Below the pieces are notes generated by a model. The model was not told the DNA's origin and ran no database searches. It worked only from the letters and a program-made list of their open reading frames with translations. Positions 1 to 7,287 of a DNA stretch of 12,525 nt are shown here, in pieces; the stretch's first letter is position 1; every line of letters starts with the position of its first letter. A program made the position numbers and the translations under genes. The stretch spans positions 1 through 12,525 of the forward strand of contig JACNKJ010000174.1 in NCBI GenBank assembly GCA_014382085.1, given 5' to 3'. This stretch comes from a bacterium. GTDB taxonomy: Bacteria; Krumholzibacteriota; Krumholzibacteriia; JACNKJ01.

Positions 1-1486
1 CGGCCATGATAAGATCGCCCTCGTACTTATCTATGATGCCATCATGAGCCAAAACGATGTCGGTCATCTCACTGAGATACTCGTTGAGCCATTCCACCAG
101 TTCGGAGGGGGGAAGAGATTCGGCAATGGCCGTGAAGCCCGCCAGATCCGAGAAGAGAATGGTGAGTTCACGTTCTTCACCACCCAAAGTCATGAGCTCC
201 GGATTTTCGTAGAGTGTGTTGATGACCTTGTCGGGCACGTACATGGCGAACATGCCACGAATGCGTTGTCGCTCTTTGCGCTCCCGCACGAAGTAGTAAA
301 GCGTGTTGCCCGCATGGCAGGCCAACATGGCTCCCGCGGGAGCCATAACTTCCAATACAAGAAAACGTGAGATGAAGAGCCAGAATGCCAGGCTTACATA
401 AGCTGCCACCAGTGCAATGACAACGAGAAGACCCTGCAGAGGTTTTGCCCGAAGGGTCAGCAAGGACACCAAGGCCGCGGCAACAAAGATGATTAGAATG
501 TTCAGCCAGAAGCCGAGTCTGTGGTAATGACGCCCCGAAAGAATGGTCTCGATGGCGGCGGCATGCATTTCCGCACCCGAGGTAAGAACCTGTTGTCCGT
601 CGTCACTGTTGAAAAAAGGTGAGCGCACGAAATCTTGCATCTCCGGCAAGGTTGCCCCCACGACAACGATCTTGTCCTTAAACACTTCCTTCTGGATTTC
701 GAAAATGTCGATATCAAGTCCGACGGGTAGATCAAATTCCGCATCGTCAATGACCGAGGAAAAGGAGTAGATGGGAATGCTGCCTCGTCCGCCAGGGTAG
801 TTGATGAGGAAACTCGTTGCGTCAAGGCGCGGCACGGTTTGGGTACCGATGGTGAAGAGATCATCCTCATCCAGAGATGGGGCCTCCCCCAAATACAGAC
901 TCACGGCTTCCACACCCAGAGAATAAAGATCACGATCTTCCGAGGGTACCATTAGCCGATAGCGGCGAGTAAAGCCATCGATGTCTTCGAGCCGATCCAC
1001 CAAGCCCAGGCTCCTTGCCGACGAGCGCAAAGGTTCGGTAGGATAAGTTAGACGCTGTCCCCGCACCTCGCCCATGAACGCTTCTTGCTTTACGCCCAAA
1101 ACTACCGCGCTATGCTCATCCATGGCTCTCGCGAAAGCCGCATCACCCTCGGGATCAAGACCCGGCGCGTCGAATATCAGATCGAAGACCACCACCCGCG
1201 CCCCAGCCCGAGTCAGGTTTTCCAAAAGTTTGGCGTGCCAAGCTCGCGGCCAAGGGAAGGGGCGTCCGAGATCGCGATAAGATTGCTGATCAATACCCAC
1301 AACCACGGTTTCACCATGGGGCTCTACCGGTCCGCGCAATTGGAATCGCGAATTGAGCGTGCTGAATTCAGCACCTTGAAGCAGTGCCGTATGTGAAAAG
1401 ATGTAAAGGAGAATGGCCGCCAGAATGGCGTTGGCCAAGTGAATCCAGGACAGTTTGCGATCCTGTTTCTTGCCGCGCTCCGGCAT
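1..1486 (-). CDS. CHASE2-domain class III adenylate cyclase (3' end missing)
   Basis: Membrane-bound nucleotide cyclase that probably makes cAMP from ATP in response to a periplasmic cue. Reading from the ATG at 1484-1486 gives 495 residues with no stop before the window edge. In order: one N-terminal membrane segment (about 14-32), a periplasmic CHASE2 sensor (about 33-320, with the signature GIDQQSYRDLGRPFPWPR starting near residue 64), three closely spaced membrane segments (about 325-400), and the start of the catalytic domain. Catalytic motifs seen are LTILFSDLAGFT, with metal-binding D447, and DKYEGDLIMA, with metal-binding D491; K487 of that motif fits the adenine-selecting lysine, so adenylate rather than guanylate cyclase is favoured. 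The second purine-specifying residue and the rest of the domain lie outside the window. It starts 16 bases after the barrel gene stop, so it is very likely the last visible gene of the same operon. The ligand of CHASE2 domains is unknown. Confidence 0.93.
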   Translation of the reverse strand, partial: MPERGKKQDRKLSWIHLANAILAAILLYIFSHTALLQGAEFSTLNSRFQLRGPVEPHGETVVVGIDQQSYRDLGRPFPWPRAWHAKLLENLTRAGARVVVFDLIFDAPGLDPEGDAAFARAMDEHSAVVLGVKQEAFMGEVRGQRLTYPTEPLRSSARSLGLVDRLEDIDGFTRRYRLMVPSEDRDLYSLGVEAVSLYLGEAPSLDEDDLFTIGTQTVPRLDATSFLINYPGGRGSIPIYSFSSVIDDAEFDLPVGLDIDIFEIQKEVFKDKIVVVGATLPEMQDFVRSPFFNSDDGQQVLTSGAEMHAAAIETILSGRHYHRLGFWLNILIIFVAAALVSLLTLRAKPLQGLLVVIALVAAYVSLAFWLFISRFLVLEVMAPAGAMLACHAGNTLYYFVRERKERQRIRGMFAMYVPDKVINTLYENPELMTLGGEERELTILFSDLAGFTAIAESLPPSELVEWLNEYLSEMTDIVLAHDGIIDKYEGDLIMA

Positions 1487-1502
1487 TGCGATGGCCGCCT
1501 CG

Positions 1503-3887
1503 CTAGAAAGGTTGTTCGATTCCGATTCCCAGGAAGGCTTCCGTGTAGTCCTCGTCGCCTTCCGATCGATCGTCGAAACTCACCCAGCCTGCACGTCCCG
1601 TGAGCACGGGCCCTGTTTCGAATCGATAGTCCATGGCCAGGTCGAAGGATGAGCGCAGGGAGTTTGCGCCCGACATGTCGCCGTCTCCCGAAACTCGTCG
1701 CCAGGTGAAATGTACCGGCATGCGCGGGCGATCATAGTCGAGTCCCGCCTGGAGAGTGGTGAAGTCGGCGCTGATCCCAAGCTGTCCCCCTTCATCTTCT
1801 AGACCGGGATAGCTGTTGTTGCTAAGACCCACGAGAAATCCCAAGGCTAGAGGTATGTTCGGTAATCCCGTGCGCGACTCTAGAACCAAGTTCATGCCCT
1901 GACTCTCTCCCGACTCCGAAATGTAGTCGGCTCGATTGCTTAAGAAGAGACTGAGACGCAGGCTTTCACTGAAGTCACGCAGCAGGAAGTTACTATTGCC
2001 GCTGAAGGTGAGCAGGAGTGTGCGATTGTCGATTCCATCGGTCTCCAAGCTGCTGCCGTTGGATTGGCGATAGAGCCTGAAGCCCACACTGAGTCCGCTG
2101 AGCACACTGCTTCGCGGCATGTAGGACAGGTTGCCGGCAATAACATTAGATTCGCGTGTGTGGGTTTTATCGTTCGCCAGATTGTCATGATAGCGCTCGT
2201 ATTCGCCGCTCACGCGAATCCGGCGTTGCATCAGACCGAAGGAATCGCGGAGCAGAAAACCCTGATGATCCTGCGGAAGAGCCGTAGCGGCCAATGAATG
2301 ATACACCGGCCCCACCCGGCGAAAGCGCAGTTCCATAAGATTACCCAAGATGTTTCCCCGGGCCGCGGCATGCAGGGCAAGGTTTGGAGCGCCTTTGAAA
2401 TTCAAAGGCGTGGTACTGCCGTTGATAACAAGAAGCCCTTCAAGATTACGCGGATCAAAGGGAAGGTGGATGCCCAAGGTTGAATCGGCTTCTTCCCGAC
2501 TAAGGGCGCCGCCGGAGATGTCCTCGGTGAGCATGCTCACGGCCGCCGCGGCGTCGAGTAGGAGGTGCCGCCCGAAGGTGGCGACTTCCATGTCGGCCCC
2601 GAGCACGATATTGTCCTTGGGCTTGTGCCCGTACTTGATGGAGCCCAGGTCGTCCTTCACCTTGAGAAAACTTAGCGACATTCCCACCGCGCGCCCAGTA
2701 ACCGAGCCGATGCGCAGAGCCTTGAGCTGGCGCTTGTAACTACCAGGCGCAAGGGTGGAATCGGAAGTCTCGCCCTCAACGGCGCGTTGGATGGATCCAA
2801 ATAAGAGCTGAGCGTCCAAGGTCTTGGATTCAAGTTCAAGCTCCATTCCCCGCATGCGCTTTCCCCAGATAAGCAGGGGATTGAAACGCGGCGACACGTC
2901 GCCGATACTCAAGCGAAGGGGACCGGTTTCCAAATCGAGCCGGTAGCGATTCCGCGGCTGCATATCACTCGACTCGTCGCTGGTCATGAATACCTTGGCT
3001 CGATAATCGAGAATGCCAAGATTGCCGCGCGCGTCCAAACGGCCACGCAGGGTACGATCAGGCTCTTGACGATTTTCCGCACCGAGGCCTTCCAGATTCG
3101 TAAAGCGGGAATCCAGAATAACGCGGCCGCGGGGCGGAGCTACCCTCTGGAAAAATCCGGGAGTCGCATAGCTTTCACCTGGACGGAGAAGATCCAGTTT
3201 CAGGGGATGCGTGATCGTACGGTGGCCGGACAGATCCACGGCCTCCACTTCGATGCGCAGGGGCCCAGGAGGCAGATCAGCACCGGGCATCCAGATAAGC
3301 AGCGTTCCATCCACCTGTGCTTCATGGCTGCGGTCCCGACCGTTCACAATGAGATGAAGGCCCGTCGCATCCAGATCGCCGTCGGCGTCTTCGAATGAAG
3401 CGATGAAAACCAGGTCTTTCGCCTCAAGTCTAACGTTCGCCTCCGGCGCCACTATTTTCACTTGGGGCGAGGAACCCAGTCGATCCACCACCGAACCCGC
3501 AAGCACACTCACTTGGTAAGTCGAAGCCTCGGGCGCACCTTCGGGGTAGCGATGCTCCTCGCCATCTTCATCCACCGCAGACAGGTAGTACTCGAGCCCG
3601 GGAGGAAGAAGATATTCACCGGGAATGTAGCTATCGAAAACACCGCCGCGCACATAGGCTTCGATGCTCTCGAAATCGCCGGTGTTCAGGGGGCGATGCA
3701 AAATGCTGACATGGCCGCCCTCTTCGATGCCCGCCACCAAGCCAATGATGGACAGGTGGCGGCCTTCCTCTGTGCTGAGCGCAGCCTGATGGCTAAAGGC
3801 CACTTCACCAGCCTCTGAGGCCGGGGCATAGAGATACAAAAACAGAAGCAGCCAAGCTAGGTGCCGGGTCCAGGTGGCAGATGCCAT
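1503..3887 (-). CDS. Predicted outer-membrane beta-barrel protein with N-terminal Ig-like domains
   Basis: A 794-residue exported protein of unrecognised family. A signal peptide (about 1-26, cleavage near SEA/GEV) is followed by two predicted Ig/FnIII-like domains. The first (about 28-125) has the look of FnIII-type repeats, including GLEYYLSAVDEDG; the second (about 137-232) contains EDADGDLD and IEVEAVDLSGH. From about 245 to the end the chain shows many short amphipathic, alternating strands rich in Arg, Leu, Gly and Ser, and it ends in Phe (GIGIEQPF), as expected of a BAM-inserted barrel. I infer an outer-membrane location; pore, receptor or adhesin roles cannot be told apart. The ATG at 3887 has a good ribosome site (GAGAGGA, 8-base spacer). 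It sits 30 bases after the FecR gene and 16 bases before the cyclase, so it is probably co-transcribed with both. No TonB box, plug or usher domain was recognised. Confidence 0.85.
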   Translation of the reverse strand: MASATWTRHLAWLLLFLYLYAPASEAGEVAFSHQAALSTEEGRHLSIIGLVAGIEEGGHVSILHRPLNTGDFESIEAYVRGGVFDSYIPGEYLLPPGLEYYLSAVDEDGEEHRYPEGAPEASTYQVSVLAGSVVDRLGSSPQVKIVAPEANVRLEAKDLVFIASFEDADGDLDATGLHLIVNGRDRSHEAQVDGTLLIWMPGADLPPGPLRIEVEAVDLSGHRTITHPLKLDLLRPGESYATPGFFQRVAPPRGRVILDSRFTNLEGLGAENRQEPDRTLRGRLDARGNLGILDYRAKVFMTSDESSDMQPRNRYRLDLETGPLRLSIGDVSPRFNPLLIWGKRMRGMELELESKTLDAQLLFGSIQRAVEGETSDSTLAPGSYKRQLKALRIGSVTGRAVGMSLSFLKVKDDLGSIKYGHKPKDNIVLGADMEVATFGRHLLLDAAAAVSMLTEDISGGALSREEADSTLGIHLPFDPRNLEGLLVINGSTTPLNFKGAPNLALHAAARGNILGNLMELRFRRVGPVYHSLAATALPQDHQGFLLRDSFGLMQRRIRVSGEYERYHDNLANDKTHTRESNVIAGNLSYMPRSSVLSGLSVGFRLYRQSNGSSLETDGIDNRTLLLTFSGNSNFLLRDFSESLRLSLFLSNRADYISESGESQGMNLVLESRTGLPNIPLALGFLVGLSNNSYPGLEDEGGQLGISADFTTLQAGLDYDRPRMPVHFTWRRVSGDGDMSGANSLRSSFDLAMDYRFETGPVLTGRAGWVSFDDRSEGDEDYTEAFLGIGIEQPF

Positions 3888-3917
3888 CAGCGGAATCCTC
3901 TCATGCTCACGAAGCCC

Positions 3918-4625
3918 CTACTCCGGTTGCTCGAGGGGAATGACGAGGGTGCGAGTTTCGTCGTCCTCATTCTGGAAGCCGATACGAATGACTCGTTCAC
4001 CGTCTTCATCCAACTGACCATAGCCGTTGACTCCGCCAAAGGCGGGAAGCTCATCGTCGCGAGTAGAACGGGAAACCGGCATTTTCAAACCGTCTGACAA
4101 GCCCGTGCTTCCTCCACTTAATTCGATTTGGCCGAATTCGTTGCCATAGGCATATCGCCCTGAGATTGCAAACAGACGATTACCCGTGCCGGGGCGTTCC
4201 TGGCTGTAAAACACCGAACCCTTCACCGACGCCACGGAGGTCGGCGTTTCCACCTGGAAATGTGGATTGTCCTGCTTGGTCACCTTGGCCCAAAGATCGC
4301 CTGCGCCCATCCAAATGCGCTTTGAAACGGTACGCCCTTCAGCACTGGCTTGAATGGTGATCTCTGTTTCTTCTGCGAGCTTAAGCAGACTCTTGTCGTC
4401 CACAAAGAGGATGGCCACCTCTCCACCCGTCAAGGTGCGCAATGCGTCGCCCGAGGAAAGCACTTGGCCCTGCTGGGCTGCGGCCCAGACCTCGGTCTTG
4501 TTCGCTTTGTGCTGCACGCTACCCGCAGTTTTGAGAATGACGGCAATACCTGAAAGCTCTGCGGCCAAGGCCAGTGTGGGAAGAAGCAGGAAGGAAAGCA
4601 GCAGGATGGATTTTAGTATTTTCAT
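3918..4625 (-). CDS. Exported FecR-domain protein
   Basis: A 235-residue periplasmic protein with a FecR domain. A signal peptide (about 1-21, ending LALA/AEL) leads into the FecR domain at about 28-150. Typical features are GSVQHKANKTEVWAAAQQG, the SSGDALRTLTGGEVAILFVDD core, and the closing HFQVETPTSVASVKGSVF. The C-terminal part (about 160-235) is acidic and unassigned. Unlike classical FecR anti-sigma regulators it has no cytoplasmic N-terminal domain and no second membrane anchor, so it is probably a soluble or envelope-attached binding protein and not a sigma-factor regulator. Its ATG overlaps the upstream gene's stop (ATGA), with GGAGGT six bases before the start, which implies translational coupling. 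Stand-alone FecR proteins beside CHASE2 cyclases are a pattern I recall from other genomes, and here the two share an operon, which suggests a functional link. Confidence 0.9.
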   Translation of the reverse strand: MKILKSILLLSFLLLPTLALAAELSGIAVILKTAGSVQHKANKTEVWAAAQQGQVLSSGDALRTLTGGEVAILFVDDKSLLKLAEETEITIQASAEGRTVSKRIWMGAGDLWAKVTKQDNPHFQVETPTSVASVKGSVFYSQERPGTGNRLFAISGRYAYGNEFGQIELSGGSTGLSDGLKMPVSRSTRDDELPAFGGVNGYGQLDEDGERVIRIGFQNEDDETRTLVIPLEQPE

Positions 4626-5734
4626 GGGTCCACCTCCACCCGACCCACGCCCCAGCCCTGAGATAGCAGGGCCTCCAAGAGCAGCGGCAACTCGTCCTCG
4701 GAAACCTGAATCCCGTCCACCGTGATTTCTCCGGTGGAATGGAAACCTTGAAGCTTGGCGAGAACATCGTCCAACATGCCGGGTGGAAGTAGCAGCAACA
4801 GAGCGTGCAGAAGATCGTCATAGGGCGTCAGCGATGCGCCCTCCTGCATTTCGAAACAGTAGATCTCGCTGGGGAAAAGTATGTCGCCGCTGGAGGTGAA
4901 CACCACGGCTTCAACCTGCCAGCAGTAACTGCGGCCATGATCCAGAACTTCCGCGCTGGGCGGATAGAGATAACTGTGAGTGCCCATGAAACCCGTATCG
5001 AACTCCAGGTCCTCGAAGACCGGCTGGTTCTCCATCACCTCTTCGCCGCTGCCATCGCCCGGAAGCACTGGACAGAGACGGAAATTGAAAGTCGTCGCCC
5101 GGCTCTCCCATTGGAACTGAGGCAGGAGCGTGCTTTCCAGGGGCAGGCTGGCCCCGAATGGCCCGCCCGGGAAGGTCAGTTCCACCGTGCGAGGATTGCT
5201 CACATAGGTGTTCAGCGTGCAGTACTCCAGCTCTCCGCTGCCTTCTTCGATGAGTGAAATCCGAAAGCTGTATTCGCCTTCGGGTAGGTAGCCGGTTTGA
5301 GTTACCACCTGCTCCAATTCATCCCCGGCGGCGGAAATGTCGTAGGAACCGAGCTGAAATTCGTGTGACGAATTGGAGAGATCTTGGTTGTTGGCCTCTT
5401 TGAAGTCAGCTCCCAGTATGAAGGGATCGGACTCTCCTTGGACCAACTGCCCTTGATCTGAACTCACTTGGAATCCCAGGGTGAGAGTGCGATCCTCACC
5501 GTTGTTTACCATCTTGAAGCTGAACAAGATGGGATGCGCGCCCGTATCGGAGGGGTCGAAATCGGAAAGGTAGAAGACCTCAATCATACGTAGATTTATA
5601 TCCCACATGCTCAGGGTAATATCATCGGTCATATCCGTGCAAAACTGAGCCGGAGCCGATGGGGCCATAGCCAAAATGAGGACAAGCGCCGTAGCGACTC
5701 CAAGTCCAATTGCTCTATGTCTTCGTTCAAGCAT
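4622..5734 (-). CDS. Exported Ig-like protein of unknown function
   Basis: A 370-residue exported protein that I do not recognise as a named family. The signal peptide (about 8-29) ends APA/Q. Two beta-rich regions follow: about 31-150 (WDINLRMIEVFYLSDFDP, then alternating strands) and about 175-300, a FnIII-like domain with PQFQWESRATTFNFRL and SYCWQVEAVVFTSSGD. Five cysteines follow the signal, mostly next to aromatic or hydrophobic residues, so disulfides are possible. The tail (about 305-370) is leucine-rich and helical (LLHALLLLLPPGMLDDVLAKL). TTG (5740), GTG (5737) and ATG (5734) starts are all in frame; ATG is preferred because GGGGAG lies 8 bases upstream of it. It begins 56 bases after the phosphatase stop and overlaps the FecR start by four bases, placing it in the same operon. 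A structural or binding partner of the FecR or barrel protein is a guess from position only. Confidence 0.8.
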   Translation of the reverse strand: MLERRHRAIGLGVATALVLILAMAPSAPAQFCTDMTDDITLSMWDINLRMIEVFYLSDFDPSDTGAHPILFSFKMVNNGEDRTLTLGFQVSSDQGQLVQGESDPFILGADFKEANNQDLSNSSHEFQLGSYDISAAGDELEQVVTQTGYLPEGEYSFRISLIEEGSGELEYCTLNTYVSNPRTVELTFPGGPFGASLPLESTLLPQFQWESRATTFNFRLCPVLPGDGSGEEVMENQPVFEDLEFDTGFMGTHSYLYPPSAEVLDHGRSYCWQVEAVVFTSSGDILFPSEIYCFEMQEGASLTPYDDLLHALLLLLPPGMLDDVLAKLQGFHSTGEITVDGIQVSEDELPLLLEALLSQGWGVGRVEVDP

Positions 5735-5742
5735 CACCAAGA

Positions 5743-5751
5743 CTCCCCTCT
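5743..5751 (-). promoter_or_regulatory. Ribosome binding site that decides the start of the Ig-like gene
   Basis: AGAGGGGAG on the minus strand. Its GGGGAG core stands 8 bases from ATG 5734, 5 from GTG 5737 and only 2 from TTG 5740. The spacing favours the ATG and rules against the TTG. Confidence 0.6.
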
Positions 5752-5790
5752 GTTCACATCGATTGCTTGGCCGATCGCGCCGGTTTCCGT

Positions 5791-7053
5791 TTAGCTCCGC
5801 CTCTTGAGCAGCAGGATGGTCATGTCATCCGCCTGAGCCCCACCACCCATGAATTCGCGGGTTTCTTCTACAAGGATGCTCACCAATTCTTTCATATCCC
5901 GTTCATGGTTTTCACTGAGAATCTTCAAAGTACGATCCACGCCGAAATCTTCTTCCACCGTGTTTTCCGCTTCAAGAATTCCGTCTGTGATCAATGCGAA
6001 GATGTCGCCGGGAGCCATGTCGATGAACTGAAGCTCCAAGTCCGGCAAATTGGCCAAGACTCCCATGGGCATGGTCGTAGGTTTGATCTCATCCACCTTG
6101 CCCGTGGCCGCATGAAAATGGAAAAGCGGTCCCTGTCCGCCTGAAATGTAGCGAACACGATGAGATTCAGGCTCTAGGATTCCAAGGAAGGCCGTAACGA
6201 ATCGCTCAGGAGGCAGATCTTCCTGCAATTGTCGATTGATGCCTTCGAAGGCAATCTTGAGATCACAGCCGAGGTGGGCGGACATGCGCAGCATGGACCG
6301 GACTTGAGTAACACTGAGAGCCGGCCCCACACCGTGCCCTGTGGCATCGGCCAGCAAGAGCCCCAGTTCGCCACCCATTTCTATAATGTCGAAAGTATCG
6401 CCGCCGGTTTCCTCAGCGGGATAGCTCACTCCGTGAATGTCGTAGCCCTCCACCTTGGGCATTCGGCGCGGAAAGGTGCCGGTCTGAATTTGACGAGCAA
6501 CTCCAAGCTCCTGCTCAAGGCGTTCCTTGACGAGCAGATCTTCCAACATGCGCGCACGCTGCAAGGCCACAGCGCTCTGGGCCGAAAGGGCCGTGGCGGT
6601 TTCCACGTCGGCATCGTCGAAGGGCCCACCCTTACGATTGAGAATTTGCAATACACCGATAAGTTTGTCGTCCAAGCCCACCAAGGGCACCGATAGCAAG
6701 CAGCGCGTGCGGTATCCCGATTCCTTGTCGGTGGATGGATCAAAGCGCGAGTCGGCGTAGCAGTCGGGCACATTGATCACCTCGCGACTGTCGCCGCAAC
6801 TGCCCACCAGTCCACGATCGGAGGGAATTCGAATAGACTCCATGCCGATGACCACTTCAGTCACATATTCCTTGGCCTCATCATCGTAGAGCCATACCGT
6901 GCATCGCTCAGCCTGCATCACCTCGCAGGCGGCATTGGCCACCTCGGTGAGCATTTGCTTAAGCTCCATGGGGCGCGCCAGATTCCTGGAAATTTCTAAA
7001 ATCCGGGCAACTGAATCACAATCCATGGACACACGACTTTTTCTTGTGTGCAT
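5791..7053 (-). CDS. GAF-domain SpoIIE/PP2C-type serine phosphatase
   Basis: Cytoplasmic sensor phosphatase, about 420 residues from the ATG at 7053. A GAF domain (about 16-171) starts near DCDSVARILEISRNL and includes LLSVPLVGLDDKLIGVLQIL. It is joined by a helical linker (about 172-195, RLEQELGVARQIQ), the form usual in RsbU/SpoIIE-like enzymes, to a PPM phosphatase domain (about 200-420). Metal-site motifs are present: EETGGDTFD (D219), LLADATGHG (D236), LITDGILEAEN (D357) and QADDMTILLL (D409/D410). Such enzymes usually dephosphorylate STAS-domain anti-anti-sigma factors; no such partner is in the window. The frame is open back to a TTG at 7125, but that start has no ribosome site and adds an unlikely Arg-rich leader. 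ATG 7053 has a weak, distant AGAGGA, and ATG 7026 is also possible. It is the first gene of the probable signalling operon. Confidence 0.92.
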   Translation of the reverse strand: MHTRKSRVSMDCDSVARILEISRNLARPMELKQMLTEVANAACEVMQAERCTVWLYDDEAKEYVTEVVIGMESIRIPSDRGLVGSCGDSREVINVPDCYADSRFDPSTDKESGYRTRCLLSVPLVGLDDKLIGVLQILNRKGGPFDDADVETATALSAQSAVALQRARMLEDLLVKERLEQELGVARQIQTGTFPRRMPKVEGYDIHGVSYPAEETGGDTFDIIEMGGELGLLLADATGHGVGPALSVTQVRSMLRMSAHLGCDLKIAFEGINRQLQEDLPPERFVTAFLGILEPESHRVRYISGGQGPLFHFHAATGKVDEIKPTTMPMGVLANLPDLELQFIDMAPGDIFALITDGILEAENTVEEDFGVDRTLKILSENHERDMKELVSILVEETREFMGGGAQADDMTILLLKRRS

Positions 7054-7151
7054 TGAGATGCACCGTCCTCTGGGGAGATTTGGGCAATTTCCCCGATCCT
7101 GACCGCTCCTTTGCCATCTGCGCAAGGAGGAAGGCGAACCCCGATAATCTC

Positions 7152-7179
7152 ATTCTAGTGTAGCGCCTTTCAAGGACAA
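7152..7179 (-). promoter_or_regulatory. Putative sigma70-type promoter for the phosphatase operon
   Basis: On the minus strand, TTGTCC (7174-7179) is separated by 16 bases from TAGAAT (7152-7157), matching the consensus at 4/6 and 5/6 positions. Initiation near 7145 would leave a leader of roughly 90 bases before ATG 7053. The rest of the 234-base interval 7054-7287 shows no gene. This is pattern matching only; the true promoter consensus of this lineage is unknown. Confidence 0.35.
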
Positions 7180-7264
7180 TGGGGTCTCCTTTTAACTGAT
7201 CGTATTTCAATGGCTTTGCTATTCCAAACCAAATCGTTCAGGCTCCTTGAATGAAACCTGAGCG

Positions 7265-7284
7265 CAGGCCGCATCGGGGGCCTG
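7265..7284 (-). terminator. Short GC hairpin just after the adenosine deaminase gene
   Basis: CAGGCC pairs with GGCCTG across an 8-base loop, starting three bases after the deaminase stop codon. On the minus strand no T-run follows, so it is at best a weak or factor-assisted terminator, or an mRNA 3'-end stabiliser. Confidence 0.3.
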
Positions 7285-7287
7285 TTT

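Noticed and set aside
502..870. Minus-strand open frame of 122 codons overlapping the cyclase
   Set aside because: It is in a different frame from the CHASE2 coding sequence, which reads unbroken with recognisable motifs through the same bases.
4805..5257. Plus-strand open frame of 150 codons opposite the Ig-like gene
   Set aside because: Shadow of an exported protein with signal peptide and strong operon context; no domain or convincing ribosome site on the plus strand.
7054..7125. TTG start at 7125 for the phosphatase
   Set aside because: No ribosome site precedes it and the added residues resemble non-coding sequence; an ATG at 7053 or 7026 is more likely.
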